Origin: Streptomyces sp. NBC_01754
Lineage (GTDB): Bacteria; Actinomycetota; Actinomycetes; Streptomycetales; Streptomycetaceae
NCBI RefSeq assembly: GCF_035918015.1
Contig: NZ_CP109132.1
Coordinates: 744,001 to 808,000, forward strand
Direction: 5' to 3'
Length of the DNA: 64,000 nucleotides
A program made the position numbers and the translations under genes. A model generated the notes under the pieces. It did not search any database. It was not told the DNA's origin and worked only from the letters and a program-made list of their open reading frames with translations. Of the stretch, positions 1-8,728 are shown one piece after another. The first letter of the stretch is position 1, and each line of letters opens with the position of its first letter.

Positions 1-3000
1 GCTCGGACAGCGGTGCGTCGTCCATGTGCATGGCCGCGTGGACGATGCCGCGCAACAGGTGTCCTGTGGCGTCCACGGTCTCGATCACCCGGCGCAGTGC
101 GGTCTCGTCGGTGACGTCGACGGCGTGGGCGGTGGTGTGTACGCCACGGTCGGTCAGCCGCCGGAGCAGGGCGGGTGCCTCGGGGGTGCCGGGTCCGCGG
201 CGTGAGAGCAGGGCCAGGTGCCGGGCCCCGTGGTCGGCCAGCCAGTGGGCCGTGGCGGCGCCGAGTCCGCTCAGCCCGCCGGTGATCATGTAGGTGCTGT
301 CGTTGTCGAGGACGAGGGTGCCGGGGGCGGGCTCGACGAGGACGGGTTCGTCCAGGGGGTCGAAGCTGATGACGACCTTGCCGGTGTGCCGGGAGTGCTG
401 CAGGAGGTGGAAGGCCTCCTCGACGCGGGCTGCGGGGTAGACCGTGTGGGGCAGCGGCCGGTAGGAGCCGCAGCTGATCTGCTCGTCGAAGACCGAGACG
501 AGACGGGAGCGCAGGGCCGGGGACTCCATGACGGCATCGAGGTTGAAGGCGGTGAAGGTGAGGCTGCGGTGGAAGGGGCGCAGCGTCATCGGGTTGTTGA
601 GGTAGATGTCCCTCTTGCCGAGTTCGATGAACCGGCCGTTGGGACGCAGGAGGTCGAGGTTGTGGGCGATGGCTTCGCCGCTGAGGGAGTTCACCACGAC
701 GTCCACGCCCTGGCCGCCGGTCAGTTCCCGTACCCGCGGGACGAAGTCCAGGCTGCGGGAGTCGAGGACGTGTTCGGCGCCGAGCGTGCGGAGCAGGTCC
801 CGCTTGGTCTCCGTACCGGCGGTGGCGAGGACGCGGGCGCCCTGGTTGCGGGCGCATTGCAGGACGGCCAGGCCCACGGCTCCGGCTCCGCCGTGGACGA
901 GTACGGTCTCCCCGGGGCCGAGGCAGGCCTGGTTGACCAGGGTGTGATGGACGGTCAGGAAGGCGACGGGGAAGGTCGCCGCTTCCGCGAAGCCCATCCC
1001 CTCGGGGATGCGGACCACGGCGGCGGCGGCGGTCGTCGCGTGGGAGGCGAGGGCAGCGGGCACGAGGCCACAGACCCGGTCGCCCGGCTTCAGGCCGTGC
1101 ACACCTGGTCCCACCGCGCGTACGAGGCCGGCGCCGTCCGTGCCCAGCCCCCGGCTGAGGGGGCTGTTCTCCACCGCTTCGGGCGGCAGCAGGCCGTTGG
1201 CCCTCATGGGGTCGCGGTAGTTCAGAGCCACGGCCCGCATCTCCAGGGCCACCTCGCCGGGCCCGGGTTCGGGGATGTCGGTCTGCCGCCAGAGCAGCCG
1301 TCGGTGCAGGCTCGGGTCGCGGGCTTCCAGAATGAACGGCGTGCCGGCGGGCGTGGCGGGGGGCTCGTCCCGCGCGTGCTGGACCTGCCGGGGCACGAAA
1401 CGGCCGTGCGCGGTCAGGACGATCTCGTCCTCCTGGGCGCTCTCGTCGCCGTCGGCGGCGAGGAGTTCCCCCGCAAGACGGTGTGCGTCGGCGGCCGTCG
1501 CCCCGGTGCGTTGCCAGGACAGACGTCGCACGCGCAGGTCGGGGCGCTCGTTGGCGAGTGTGCGGCAGGCCGCCCAGACGGCCGCGTCGTCCGGATGCGT
1601 GGGCCGCTCCGGGGCCGGGAACAGGCCGGTCGGGCGGGTGACGAGCCACAACTGGGGGCTGGTACGGCCGTGGAGGCTGTCGCAGGCTGCGGTCAGGGCG
1701 CGCAGGAGGGCCGCTCGACGGGTGGTCAGGGCGACGGTCTGCCGAGGTGCGGGCTCGGCGAGCAGCAGGACGACGCGCGGCTCGCGGTCGGTGGTCAGCG
1801 CCTCGGCCCAGGCGTCGGCCTCCTCGGAGGCGGCGACGACGGTGGCCTCGCCGAGAAGCACGGCCAGGGCCCGCGCGGTCGGCATCTCGGTGCCGTCCTC
1901 GACGGCGACGATCCAGGAGGCTCCGGGAACCGGTGTCGGTACCCCGGTCTCGGCGGCATGGCCGCGGGTGGCCGCGGCGAGGAGCACGGAACGGTCCTCG
2001 GGCCCGGTCCGCACCGGATCGGGGAAGCCGCAGCGGCGCAGCAGCGGTACCCACTGCTCGCGGGCGATGATGCGGGAGGCGGGGCGCAGGGAGTGGTCGC
2101 CGCGCTCCCAGAAGTCCTCCACCGTGCCGAACAGCAGGGCGTGGAGCTGAGCGTGGTGCTGTTCGGTGGCCAGCAGGTGTCCGCCGGGGGCCAGCACGGT
2201 GTGCAGACGCCGCAGCGTCGCGGCGACGTCATGGGTGGCGTGCAGGGCGTCGCCGGCCAGGACGAGGTCGAAGCCGGCTCGGGGCAGACCCTGGCCGGTC
2301 AGGTCGGTGTTCAGGTCCAGGGTGCGGTGGTCGACGAAATCGTGGCCGCTGAAGCGGTGTTCGGCGCGGGTGAGACCGGCGCCGGTGGCGGCCGCGCAGG
2401 TGTAGCGGGTCCGGTCGGCCGGCAGCACGGGCAGTGCGGCGGCTGTCAGCGCGCAGGTGGTCGCGCCGACTTCCAGGACGCGCAGCGGGCGGTCTGCGGG
2501 CCACCGGGCGACGATGTCGCCGAGAACGGCCTGCACGGCGCGGTGGGTGAAGCGGTGGGCGGGGCCGGTCTCGCGGAGCTGGTCGTACGCGCTGTCCCCC
2601 TGCGGCAGGAGCTCGTGTGCGTCGACGCGGCCCCGCACCACGTCGGCCAGGTGGCGCAGATGCCGGTTGAGGAGCAGTGTCTCGGAGCCGAAGGCGGGGT
2701 GGTCCTCCACCAGGCCGCGCAGCAGTGTCCCGGGACGGAGCTCGGTGTCGGTCAGCTGCCAGGCCGCCTCTCCGACCGGCCGGGCCAGGCCGTGCTCGAC
2801 CAGCAGCGGCATCATCAGCCGCACCAGCCGGCGGTGCTGGGACCGCAGGCCTCCGCTGACCAGGTCGGGCATCGAGAACGGGACCGCCGGGTCGGCGAGA
2901 AGGCCGTGCAGCGTCTCGGCCCAGCAGTGGGCTCCGGTCTGTTCGGCGGCGGCGACGAACCGGTCGTGGCCGCAGTCGTCGAGCGCGGCGCGTGCGGCGG

Positions 3001-6000
3001 TGATGCGGGGCTCAGCGGCGCACACCACCTCGGCGGGAGTGGGAAGCGGAGAGGGGAGGGCGGGGGCGCCTGGGTGCGGGGCGGCCCGCAGAACCGTGCG
3101 CTGGACGGCCAGGGGGGTGTGCTCCGTCATTCCGCCGCGGCGGGTACGGCAGCCGTCGATCTCGACGGTGACCGTGCCGTCCGCGTCGGCGTAGGTGATG
3201 TCCCAGCAGATCTCGTTGGCGCTGCGGCCGCGGCGGCGCAGATGCACGATTCCGGTGGATGCGGGGGTGCGCCACACGCGTACGGACCCGAACACCGTCG
3301 GCAGGAAGCCGGCGGATTCCGCTGTGAGTTCGGACAGGGCCACGGTGGCCTGCAACGGTGCGTCGAGCAGTACCGGGTGGGCGGTGTAGGCGTCGGCGGG
3401 GTGCCGGAGGCGGTAGGAGACCAGTACCTCCGCCTCGCCGATGTCCAGGTGCTCGATGAGCTGGAAGGCCGGCCCGCAGTTCAGTCCGACGCGGTGGCAC
3501 GTCCGGTAGAAGTCCGCACCGTCGAGGGCGTCGTGGCAGCGCGCTCGCAGAGCGTCCGTGTCGAGGGGAGGCGGTGCCGTGCCGAGCAGGGTACGGACCT
3601 GGGCTCGTACGGCGGGCCGGCACTCGCCGCCGTGTTCTTCGCGGACGCTGATGGTCAGGGCGCCGTCGTCGGGGGTGACGGAGGTCTGCAGGGCGATCGG
3701 TGTCGGGTCCGGCCAGGGCAGCGCCAGTGGGCGGCTGATCTCCAGATGGCGTACTTCGACCGGGCGTTCCATGGCGCGGTGGCCGGCGCTCAGAGCCATC
3801 TCCACGTAGGCGGCGGCCGGCATGAGTACGTCGTCCCCGATCTTGTGGTCACCCAGCCAGGGCACCAGCTGGGGTTCGACGGTGCCGTGCCATACGGGGT
3901 GCGGGGCGGGCATCCGCTCGCCCACCAGCGGGTGGTCGAGCGCGCCCGAGCCGCTGGTACGTGCGATGCGGTCCTGCGCGGTGCCGTGCCAGTACCGTTC
4001 GTGCTGCCACGGGTAGGCGGGCAGCTCGGCCACACCGCCGGGGCGGGGGAAGTGAAGCCGCCAGTCGGTGGTCGTGTCGGCGGCGAGCAGCGCGGCGACC
4101 GCGCCCGCGGTCTCGCGGAGGCCGTCCCCGTCCCGGTGCAGGGTCGGGACGTAGGAGACGTCGGTGTGGCGCAGGTAGGGGCGCAGTACCGGGTGCGGGC
4201 CGATCTCGACCACACTGCCGGTGCCCTCGGACAGCAGGTGGGTGACGGCCTCGGCGAAGCGGACCGGTTCGCGGACGTTACGCCACCAGTAGCGGGCGTT
4301 CAGTTCCGGCCCGTTCAGCGGTGTGCCGGTGACGGTGGAGACGAACGGGATTCGTGCGGTGCCGGGGGTGAGGTCTTCCAGAGCGGTGCACAGCGGTTCC
4401 TCGATGGGGTCCATGGCACGGCTGTGGAAGGCGTAGTCCAGGTCCAGCTCGCGGAAGAACACACCCCGTTCGGCCAACTCCCGCCCCCATGAGGCCAGTT
4501 CGCCGGCAGGGCCGGCGACGGTCACGGCCCGGTCGCTGTTGGTTCCGGCGATCTCCAGCGCGCCGTCGCAGCGCAGCAGTTCCTCGCGGGCCTGGTGCTC
4601 GGCCAGACCGACGGCGGCCATGCGGCCCCTGCCCGCGGTGGTGGCCTGGGTGCGGCTGCGTTCGGCGATGACCAGCGCCGCCTGTTGCAGGGTCAGGGCG
4701 CCGGAGGCGTAGGCGGCGGCGACCTCACCGACGCTGTGCCCGGCCACGGCACGCGGCCGCAACCCGTGTGAGGCCAGCAGCGCGGTCAGGCCGACCTGCA
4801 CGACGAACAGGGCGGGCTGGGCGACCTCGGTGCGCTGCCAGGTGGGCGGGGAGGGATGTGCCAGTTCCTTGGCCACCGACCAGCCCAGGTAGGGGGCGAG
4901 GGCGGCGTCGGCCTCCTCGACGGCCGCGCGGAAGACCGTCTCGTGCTCCAGCAGATCCGCGGCCATGCCCGGCCACTGCGAGGCGTTACCGGAATACACG
5001 AAGACGATGCCGCCTTGTGGGTTCCCTCGCACGATCGCCCCGCGGGCGGGCTCGGTGGCCGCCAGCCGCTCCAGCTGCCGGGCGGCGTCCTGCGGGTCGG
5101 CGGCCATGACCGCGGCACGGTGCGGGTGTGCGCTGCGCCGCACCGTACTGGTGTAGGCCAGGTCGTAGAACTCCTCGGGCCGCGCGCCCCGTAAGCGCTC
5201 CGCCATCCCGGTGGCCAGCTGCTTCAGCGCCTTGGGAGAGCGTGCGGAGACGACCAGGGGAAGCGGGCGGTGGCCCGGGGTCCGACCGGTGCCGGGCCGG
5301 GAAGTGGAAGGGGGCGGGGTCAGGACGGCGTGGGCGTTCGCTCCGCCGAAGCCGAAGGCGTTCACACCCACGGCCGCCGCCTGCCCCGGGGGCAGTGGGA
5401 CGGGCTCGACCGTCGGCGACAGCCCGAGGCCGTCGAAGTCGATCGCGGGGTTGAGCGGAAGGGCGTGCAACGACGCGGGGGCGACGCGGTGGCGCAGGAC
5501 CAGGATCGCCTTGAGCAGGCCCGCCATCCCGGAGGCGGGCTCCAGGTGGCCCAGATTGGTCTTCACCGAACCGACCGGCAGCGGACCGCCGCGCCGGTGA
5601 CGGGCCAGCGCCCGGCCGATCGCCTCGGCCTCCGCCGGGTCCCCGACCAGGGTGCCCGTGCCGTGGGCCTCGAAGTACACCAGGTCGTCCGCGCTGATGC
5701 CGGCTTCCGCGTAGACGGCCTCCAGCAGCGCCTCCTGGGCCTCGGCGCTGGGCACGATCATGCCGGTGCTGCGGCCGTCGGTGTTGTTGCCGGTGGCCGC
5801 GAGCACGGCGTGGACGCGGTCCCCGTCGGCCAGTGCGTCCTCGAGACGCTTGAGGACGAGCACCGCGCCGCCTTCCGCGCGGACGAAACCGTCGGCGTCC
5901 GCGGAGAAGGCCGCACAGCGTCCCCGCCGCGACAGCATGCCCGCGTAGGAGAACCCGGCGAAGGAGTAGGGGCTGCTCAGCACATTGACGCCGCCGACCA

Positions 6001-6604
6001 GCGCGACACGGCTGGAACCCTCGCGCAGGGTGCGGCAGGCGCGGTCCACCGCGACCAACGCGGAGGAACAGGCGGTGTCGATGGCCATGCTCGGCCCGCG
6101 CAGGTCGAAGGCGTACGACATCCGGTTCGCCGTGATGGAGAGCGTGGCACCGGGCATGGTGTGCGGACTCTTGTGGTCCTGGAGCAGGGTGAGCGTCGTG
6201 CCGTAGGCGGGGTCGGAGACCCCTACGAAGACGCAGGTGTCCGATCCCGCCAGCGACTCGGCGGGAATCGCCGCGTCGTCGAGCGCCTCCGCGGCCATCT
6301 CCAGGAGGAGTCGCTGCTGCGGGTCGATGTGCCGCGCCTCCGCGGGCGAGATCCCGAAGTAGGCGGCGTCGAAGGAGGCGACGTCCGTGAGGAACCCTCC
6401 GGCAGCGGTGTAACTGCGGCCCGGGCGTACGGCCCCCGGGTCGACCATCCTGTCCCTGGGCAGCCGGTCGGCGGGCATCTCACCGACCATGTCCTTCCCG
6501 TCACGCAGCACGGACCACAGTCCGTCCAGGTCGGTGATGCCTCCGGGAAGCCGGCAACCGACACCCACCACCGCTACGGACCGTCCACGCTGCCGCTCTG
6601 CCAC
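1..6604 (-). CDS. Highly reducing type I polyketide synthase, partial (C-terminus beyond the window)
   Basis: About 2200 residues are visible, starting at a GTG (6604-6602) behind a purine-rich GAGAAGG. Domains in order: KS with active Cys179 in DTACSSA; AT with Ser624 in GHSVGE and a YAFH specificity motif near 724; DH with His920; a C-methyltransferase-like region with its SAM motif near 1375; ER with HGGAGAVGLA near 1910; KR with TGGLSGLG near 2108, cut by the window edge. KS-AT-DH-MT-ER-KR is the order of iterative, fatty-acid-synthase-like reducing PKSs, so I infer repeated use to make a reduced acyl chain. An ACP probably lies off the left edge. Oddities: the DH motif reads HKIGDDVLMP (Asp where the family has Gly) and the MT motif reads VGATTC instead of a GxGxG loop. 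Codon 471 is TTA. The gene is divergent from the ole-like operon, which suggests one pathway. Confidence 0.93.
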   Translation of the reverse strand, partial: MAERQRGRSVAVVGVGCRLPGGITDLDGLWSVLRDGKDMVGEMPADRLPRDRMVDPGAVRPGRSYTAAGGFLTDVASFDAAYFGISPAEARHIDPQQRLLLEMAAEALDDAAIPAESLAGSDTCVFVGVSDPAYGTTLTLLQDHKSPHTMPGATLSITANRMSYAFDLRGPSMAIDTACSSALVAVDRACRTLREGSSRVALVGGVNVLSSPYSFAGFSYAGMLSRRGRCAAFSADADGFVRAEGGAVLVLKRLEDALADGDRVHAVLAATGNNTDGRSTGMIVPSAEAQEALLEAVYAEAGISADDLVYFEAHGTGTLVGDPAEAEAIGRALARHRRGGPLPVGSVKTNLGHLEPASGMAGLLKAILVLRHRVAPASLHALPLNPAIDFDGLGLSPTVEPVPLPPGQAAAVGVNAFGFGGANAHAVLTPPPSTSRPGTGRTPGHRPLPLVVSARSPKALKQLATGMAERLRGARPEEFYDLAYTSTVRRSAHPHRAAVMAADPQDAARQLERLAATEPARGAIVRGNPQGGIVFVYSGNASQWPGMAADLLEHETVFRAAVEEADAALAPYLGWSVAKELAHPSPPTWQRTEVAQPALFVVQVGLTALLASHGLRPRAVAGHSVGEVAAAYASGALTLQQAALVIAERSRTQATTAGRGRMAAVGLAEHQAREELLRCDGALEIAGTNSDRAVTVAGPAGELASWGRELAERGVFFRELDLDYAFHSRAMDPIEEPLCTALEDLTPGTARIPFVSTVTGTPLNGPELNARYWWRNVREPVRFAEAVTHLLSEGTGSVVEIGPHPVLRPYLRHTDVSYVPTLHRDGDGLRETAGAVAALLAADTTTDWRLHFPRPGGVAELPAYPWQHERYWHGTAQDRIARTSGSGALDHPLVGERMPAPHPVWHGTVEPQLVPWLGDHKIGDDVLMPAAAYVEMALSAGHRAMERPVEVRHLEISRPLALPWPDPTPIALQTSVTPDDGALTISVREEHGGECRPAVRAQVRTLLGTAPPPLDTDALRARCHDALDGADFYRTCHRVGLNCGPAFQLIEHLDIGEAEVLVSYRLRHPADAYTAHPVLLDAPLQATVALSELTAESAGFLPTVFGSVRVWRTPASTGIVHLRRRGRSANEICWDITYADADGTVTVEIDGCRTRRGGMTEHTPLAVQRTVLRAAPHPGAPALPSPLPTPAEVVCAAEPRITAARAALDDCGHDRFVAAAEQTGAHCWAETLHGLLADPAVPFSMPDLVSGGLRSQHRRLVRLMMPLLVEHGLARPVGEAAWQLTDTELRPGTLLRGLVEDHPAFGSETLLLNRHLRHLADVVRGRVDAHELLPQGDSAYDQLRETGPAHRFTHRAVQAVLGDIVARWPADRPLRVLEVGATTCALTAAALPVLPADRTRYTCAAATGAGLTRAEHRFSGHDFVDHRTLDLNTDLTGQGLPRAGFDLVLAGDALHATHDVAATLRRLHTVLAPGGHLLATEQHHAQLHALLFGTVEDFWERGDHSLRPASRIIAREQWVPLLRRCGFPDPVRTGPEDRSVLLAAATRGHAAETGVPTPVPGASWIVAVEDGTEMPTARALAVLLGEATVVAASEEADAWAEALTTDREPRVVLLLAEPAPRQTVALTTRRAALLRALTAACDSLHGRTSPQLWLVTRPTGLFPAPERPTHPDDAAVWAACRTLANERPDLRVRRLSWQRTGATAADAHRLAGELLAADGDESAQEDEIVLTAHGRFVPRQVQHARDEPPATPAGTPFILEARDPSLHRRLLWRQTDIPEPGPGEVALEMRAVALNYRDPMRANGLLPPEAVENSPLSRGLGTDGAGLVRAVGPGVHGLKPGDRVCGLVPAALASHATTAAAAVVRIPEGMGFAEAATFPVAFLTVHHTLVNQACLGPGETVLVHGGAGAVGLAVLQCARNQGARVLATAGTETKRDLLRTLGAEHVLDSRSLDFVPRVRELTGGQGVDVVVNSLSGEAIAHNLDLLRPNGRFIELGKRDIYLNNPMTLRPFHRSLTFTAFNLDAVMESPALRSRLVSVFDEQISCGSYRPLPHTVYPAARVEEAFHLLQHSRHTGKVVISFDPLDEPVLVEPAPGTLVLDNDSTYMITGGLSGLGAATAHWLADHGARHLALLSRRGPGTPEAPALLRRLTDRGVHTTAHAVDVTDETALRRVIETVDATGHLLRGIVHAAMHMDDAPLSE

Positions 6605-6755
6605 GTTCCCGCCTTCTCACGCCGATTGCAGACTTCGTGCGGATTGAAAGGCATCACGGGAGCGAAAGCCAACACCGGCCACTCGTTCGGGTGAAGGCCG
6701 CTCAGCGGGCGACTTTTCGGTCCGGCAGGCGGCGCGGCGCCGTTACGGTTGCGCG
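6605..6755. promoter_or_regulatory. Divergent promoter region between the PKS and the ole-like operon
   Basis: This 151-bp spacer is the only non-coding DNA between the two divergent arms, so promoters for both must lie here or inside the genes. On the plus strand a TACGGT at 6744-6749 lies 7 nt before the GTG at 6756 and no clear Shine-Dalgarno precedes that GTG. This would fit a leaderless transcript, but no good -35 box is visible. On the minus strand GAGAAGG precedes the PKS start. Confidence 0.4.
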
Positions 6756-7778
6756 GTGCCCGAACCCGCCCGTGCCCGCATCGCGGCCGTCGCCGCCCAC
6801 TTACCGACTCGTTACCGGACCATGGACGAGATCCGCGAGAAGATCGCCAAGAGCGGAGACTACGCTCCGCCACCCGGCCTACTCGAAGATCTCACCGGAG
6901 TGCGCGGAGTCCATGTGCGAGGAGACGGTGAGAACGCCTCCGACCTCGCCGTGGCAGCCGCCCGCAAGGCACTCGACGAGGCGGGCCTGCGGATCGGTGA
7001 CATCGATCTGCTGCTGTTCGCCGCTACCGCCGCGGACCTGATCGAACCCGCGACCTCACACCTGGTGGCCGCCAAGATGGGCGCCACCTGCCCGGTGTTC
7101 GACGTCAAGAACGCCTGCAACAGCGTCCTCAACGCCATGGAGACGGCCGCTTCGTTCATCGAGACAGGCCGCTACCGCACCGTCCTCATCGTCTGCGGAG
7201 AGGCCGGCTCCCTGGTGACGCGCTGGAACGTCCCCGACCGGCAGGCACTGCTCAGGGCCCTGCCCGGCTACACCGCGTCCGACGCCGGCGCCGCGATGGT
7301 GCTCACCGCCGGACCCGCGGGCGAGGACCGCCCCGGTATCACGGCGATGCGATTCGTCAGCAACTCCGCGGCCTGGGAAGCCTGCACCGTGTCCGGCGGG
7401 GGAACCATGCACCAGCGCTCCGTCCACGACGACCACACCACGCTGCGGCTGAACGGGGACCTGCGCCAGGGGTTGCTCGACGTACTTCCCGAAGCCCTCA
7501 CCGTTGCCGGGGACGAACTCGCCGCGGCACGTGCCGGCGCGTTCGTCGCCTTCCACCAGATCGCCATGCCGCAGTACCGGCAGATGCTCGACACGTTCTC
7601 CCTGCCCGAGAGGCTGTGCATGCCCGCGGTGGCCGAGCACGGCAACTGCGCGGCGGCCTCACTCCCTCTGCAACTGGTCAAGGCCCGGGAAGCCGACCGC
7701 GTGGAGGACGGGGACACCGTGGCGATGATCGGCTTGGCCAGCGGCTTCAGCTTCGGACTGGCCCTCGTCCGATGGTGA
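6756..7778 (+). CDS. oleA: OleA-like thiolase-fold condensing enzyme (KAS III family)
   Basis: 340 residues with the KAS III/OleA triad: Cys121 in KNACNSV, His267 in FHQIA and Asn297 in HGNCAA. OleA enzymes perform a head-to-head Claisen condensation of two fatty acyl thioesters to a beta-keto acid; ordinary FabH also has this triad. I prefer OleA because the next three genes are clear OleB, OleC and OleD types in overlapping order. The start is a GTG; leucine 16 is a TTA codon (6801-6803), so translation probably depends on the bldA tRNA. The stop overlaps the start of the next gene by 7 bp. Acyl donors are not determinable from sequence; the divergent reducing PKS and the downstream ACP suggest at least one acyl-ACP or PKS-bound chain. 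An alternative is a starter-unit or chain-releasing KAS III for the PKS. Confidence 0.8.
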   Translation: MPEPARARIAAVAAHLPTRYRTMDEIREKIAKSGDYAPPPGLLEDLTGVRGVHVRGDGENASDLAVAAARKALDEAGLRIGDIDLLLFAATAADLIEPATSHLVAAKMGATCPVFDVKNACNSVLNAMETAASFIETGRYRTVLIVCGEAGSLVTRWNVPDRQALLRALPGYTASDAGAAMVLTAGPAGEDRPGITAMRFVSNSAAWEACTVSGGGTMHQRSVHDDHTTLRLNGDLRQGLLDVLPEALTVAGDELAAARAGAFVAFHQIAMPQYRQMLDTFSLPERLCMPAVAEHGNCAAASLPLQLVKAREADRVEDGDTVAMIGLASGFSFGLALVRW

Positions 7779-8728
7779 CCACCCGGGCCGGCCGCGCCCC
7801 GGCTCTCACCGCGACGGAACGCGCCACCGCGCTGGAACGGCTGATGCCGGGCTACCCCGCACCCCGGCACTGGCGGCGTGTGCCGGCCACCGGGCAGCAC
7901 TACCTCGACGTCGGCTCCGGGGAGCCGGCGCTGTTCCTGCACGGCAATCCGTCATGGAGCTACGCCTGGCGCAAGCTGGTCGGCAGGCTCTCCCCGCACG
8001 CCCGTTGCCTGGTGCCGGACCTGCCCGGCTTCGGCCTGTCCCGGCACCTGAGGCCGGCCGCCGGGGTCCCGGACCCGTACCAGGTCCAGCTGGAACACCT
8101 GGACACCCTCCACCGGCACCTGGTGCGGGACGAGGGACTGCCCGAGCGGGGCTGGACGCTCGTCCTGCACGACTGGGGCGGTCCCCTCGGCATCGCCTGG
8201 GCTCTGCGGCACCCCGGGGTCGTGGCCCGTCTGGTCATCTGCAACACCGTGGCCTTCCCCTGGCCCGGCGACTTCCGGCTGCCGTTCTACCTGCGCTGGA
8301 TCCGCGACCGCCCGCTGGTGGCCGACGCCGTGCACCTCACCAACGGCTTCGCGCGCACCGCGGTGCGCGCCGGGGTCCACCGGCCACTGCGTCCGGCCGA
8401 GCGCCGGGCCTACCTCCGGCCAGTCGCCCGGCGCGCCGAGCGACTGGCCGTCACCGACGCCGTCCGTGCCATCCCGCGCGACCACACCGATCCCGTGTGG
8501 CGGCTGCTCGAACCTCCCGGCGACGACGCCGGCCCGACCGCGCTGCCCATGCTCATCGGCTGGGGCATGCGCGATCCGGTGTTCACCCCGGCCCTGCTGG
8601 AGGAGTGGGCCCGCCGCTGTCCCCACGCGGCCGTCCACCGTTTCCCCGAGGCCGGACACTTCGTGATGGAGGACGCGGCAGCCGAACTCGGGGACCACAT
8701 CAGTGACTTCCTGCGAGGAACCCGATGA
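7772..8728 (+). CDS. oleB: OleB-like alpha/beta hydrolase (haloalkane dehalogenase family)
   Basis: 318 residues from ATG 7772 (GTG 7775 is equally possible). An oxyanion-hole motif HGNPSW is followed by the nucleophile motif HDWGG (Asp134) rather than the GxSxG of esterases, and a late catalytic His lies in GHFVMED near residue 296. Asp nucleophile plus HDWGG is the haloalkane dehalogenase signature shared by OleB. OleB proteins decarboxylate beta-lactones to cis-olefins, so the end product here could be an alkene rather than a lactone. The gene overlaps oleA by 7 bp and oleC by 4 bp (ATGA), so translational coupling is likely. Whether the enzyme acts on a lactone rather than a halogenated compound is inferred from its neighbours. 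Confidence 0.82.
   Translation: MVTTRAGRAPALTATERATALERLMPGYPAPRHWRRVPATGQHYLDVGSGEPALFLHGNPSWSYAWRKLVGRLSPHARCLVPDLPGFGLSRHLRPAAGVPDPYQVQLEHLDTLHRHLVRDEGLPERGWTLVLHDWGGPLGIAWALRHPGVVARLVICNTVAFPWPGDFRLPFYLRWIRDRPLVADAVHLTNGFARTAVRAGVHRPLRPAERRAYLRPVARRAERLAVTDAVRAIPRDHTDPVWRLLEPPGDDAGPTALPMLIGWGMRDPVFTPALLEEWARRCPHAAVHRFPEAGHFVMEDAAAELGDHISDFLRGTR

Noticed and set aside
218..4492. A 1424-codon open frame on the plus strand
   Set aside because: It is antisense to the reducing PKS, whose minus-strand frame shows AT, DH, MT, ER and KR motifs. The plus product is repetitive Gly/Val/Gln sequence with no domain, a GC artefact.
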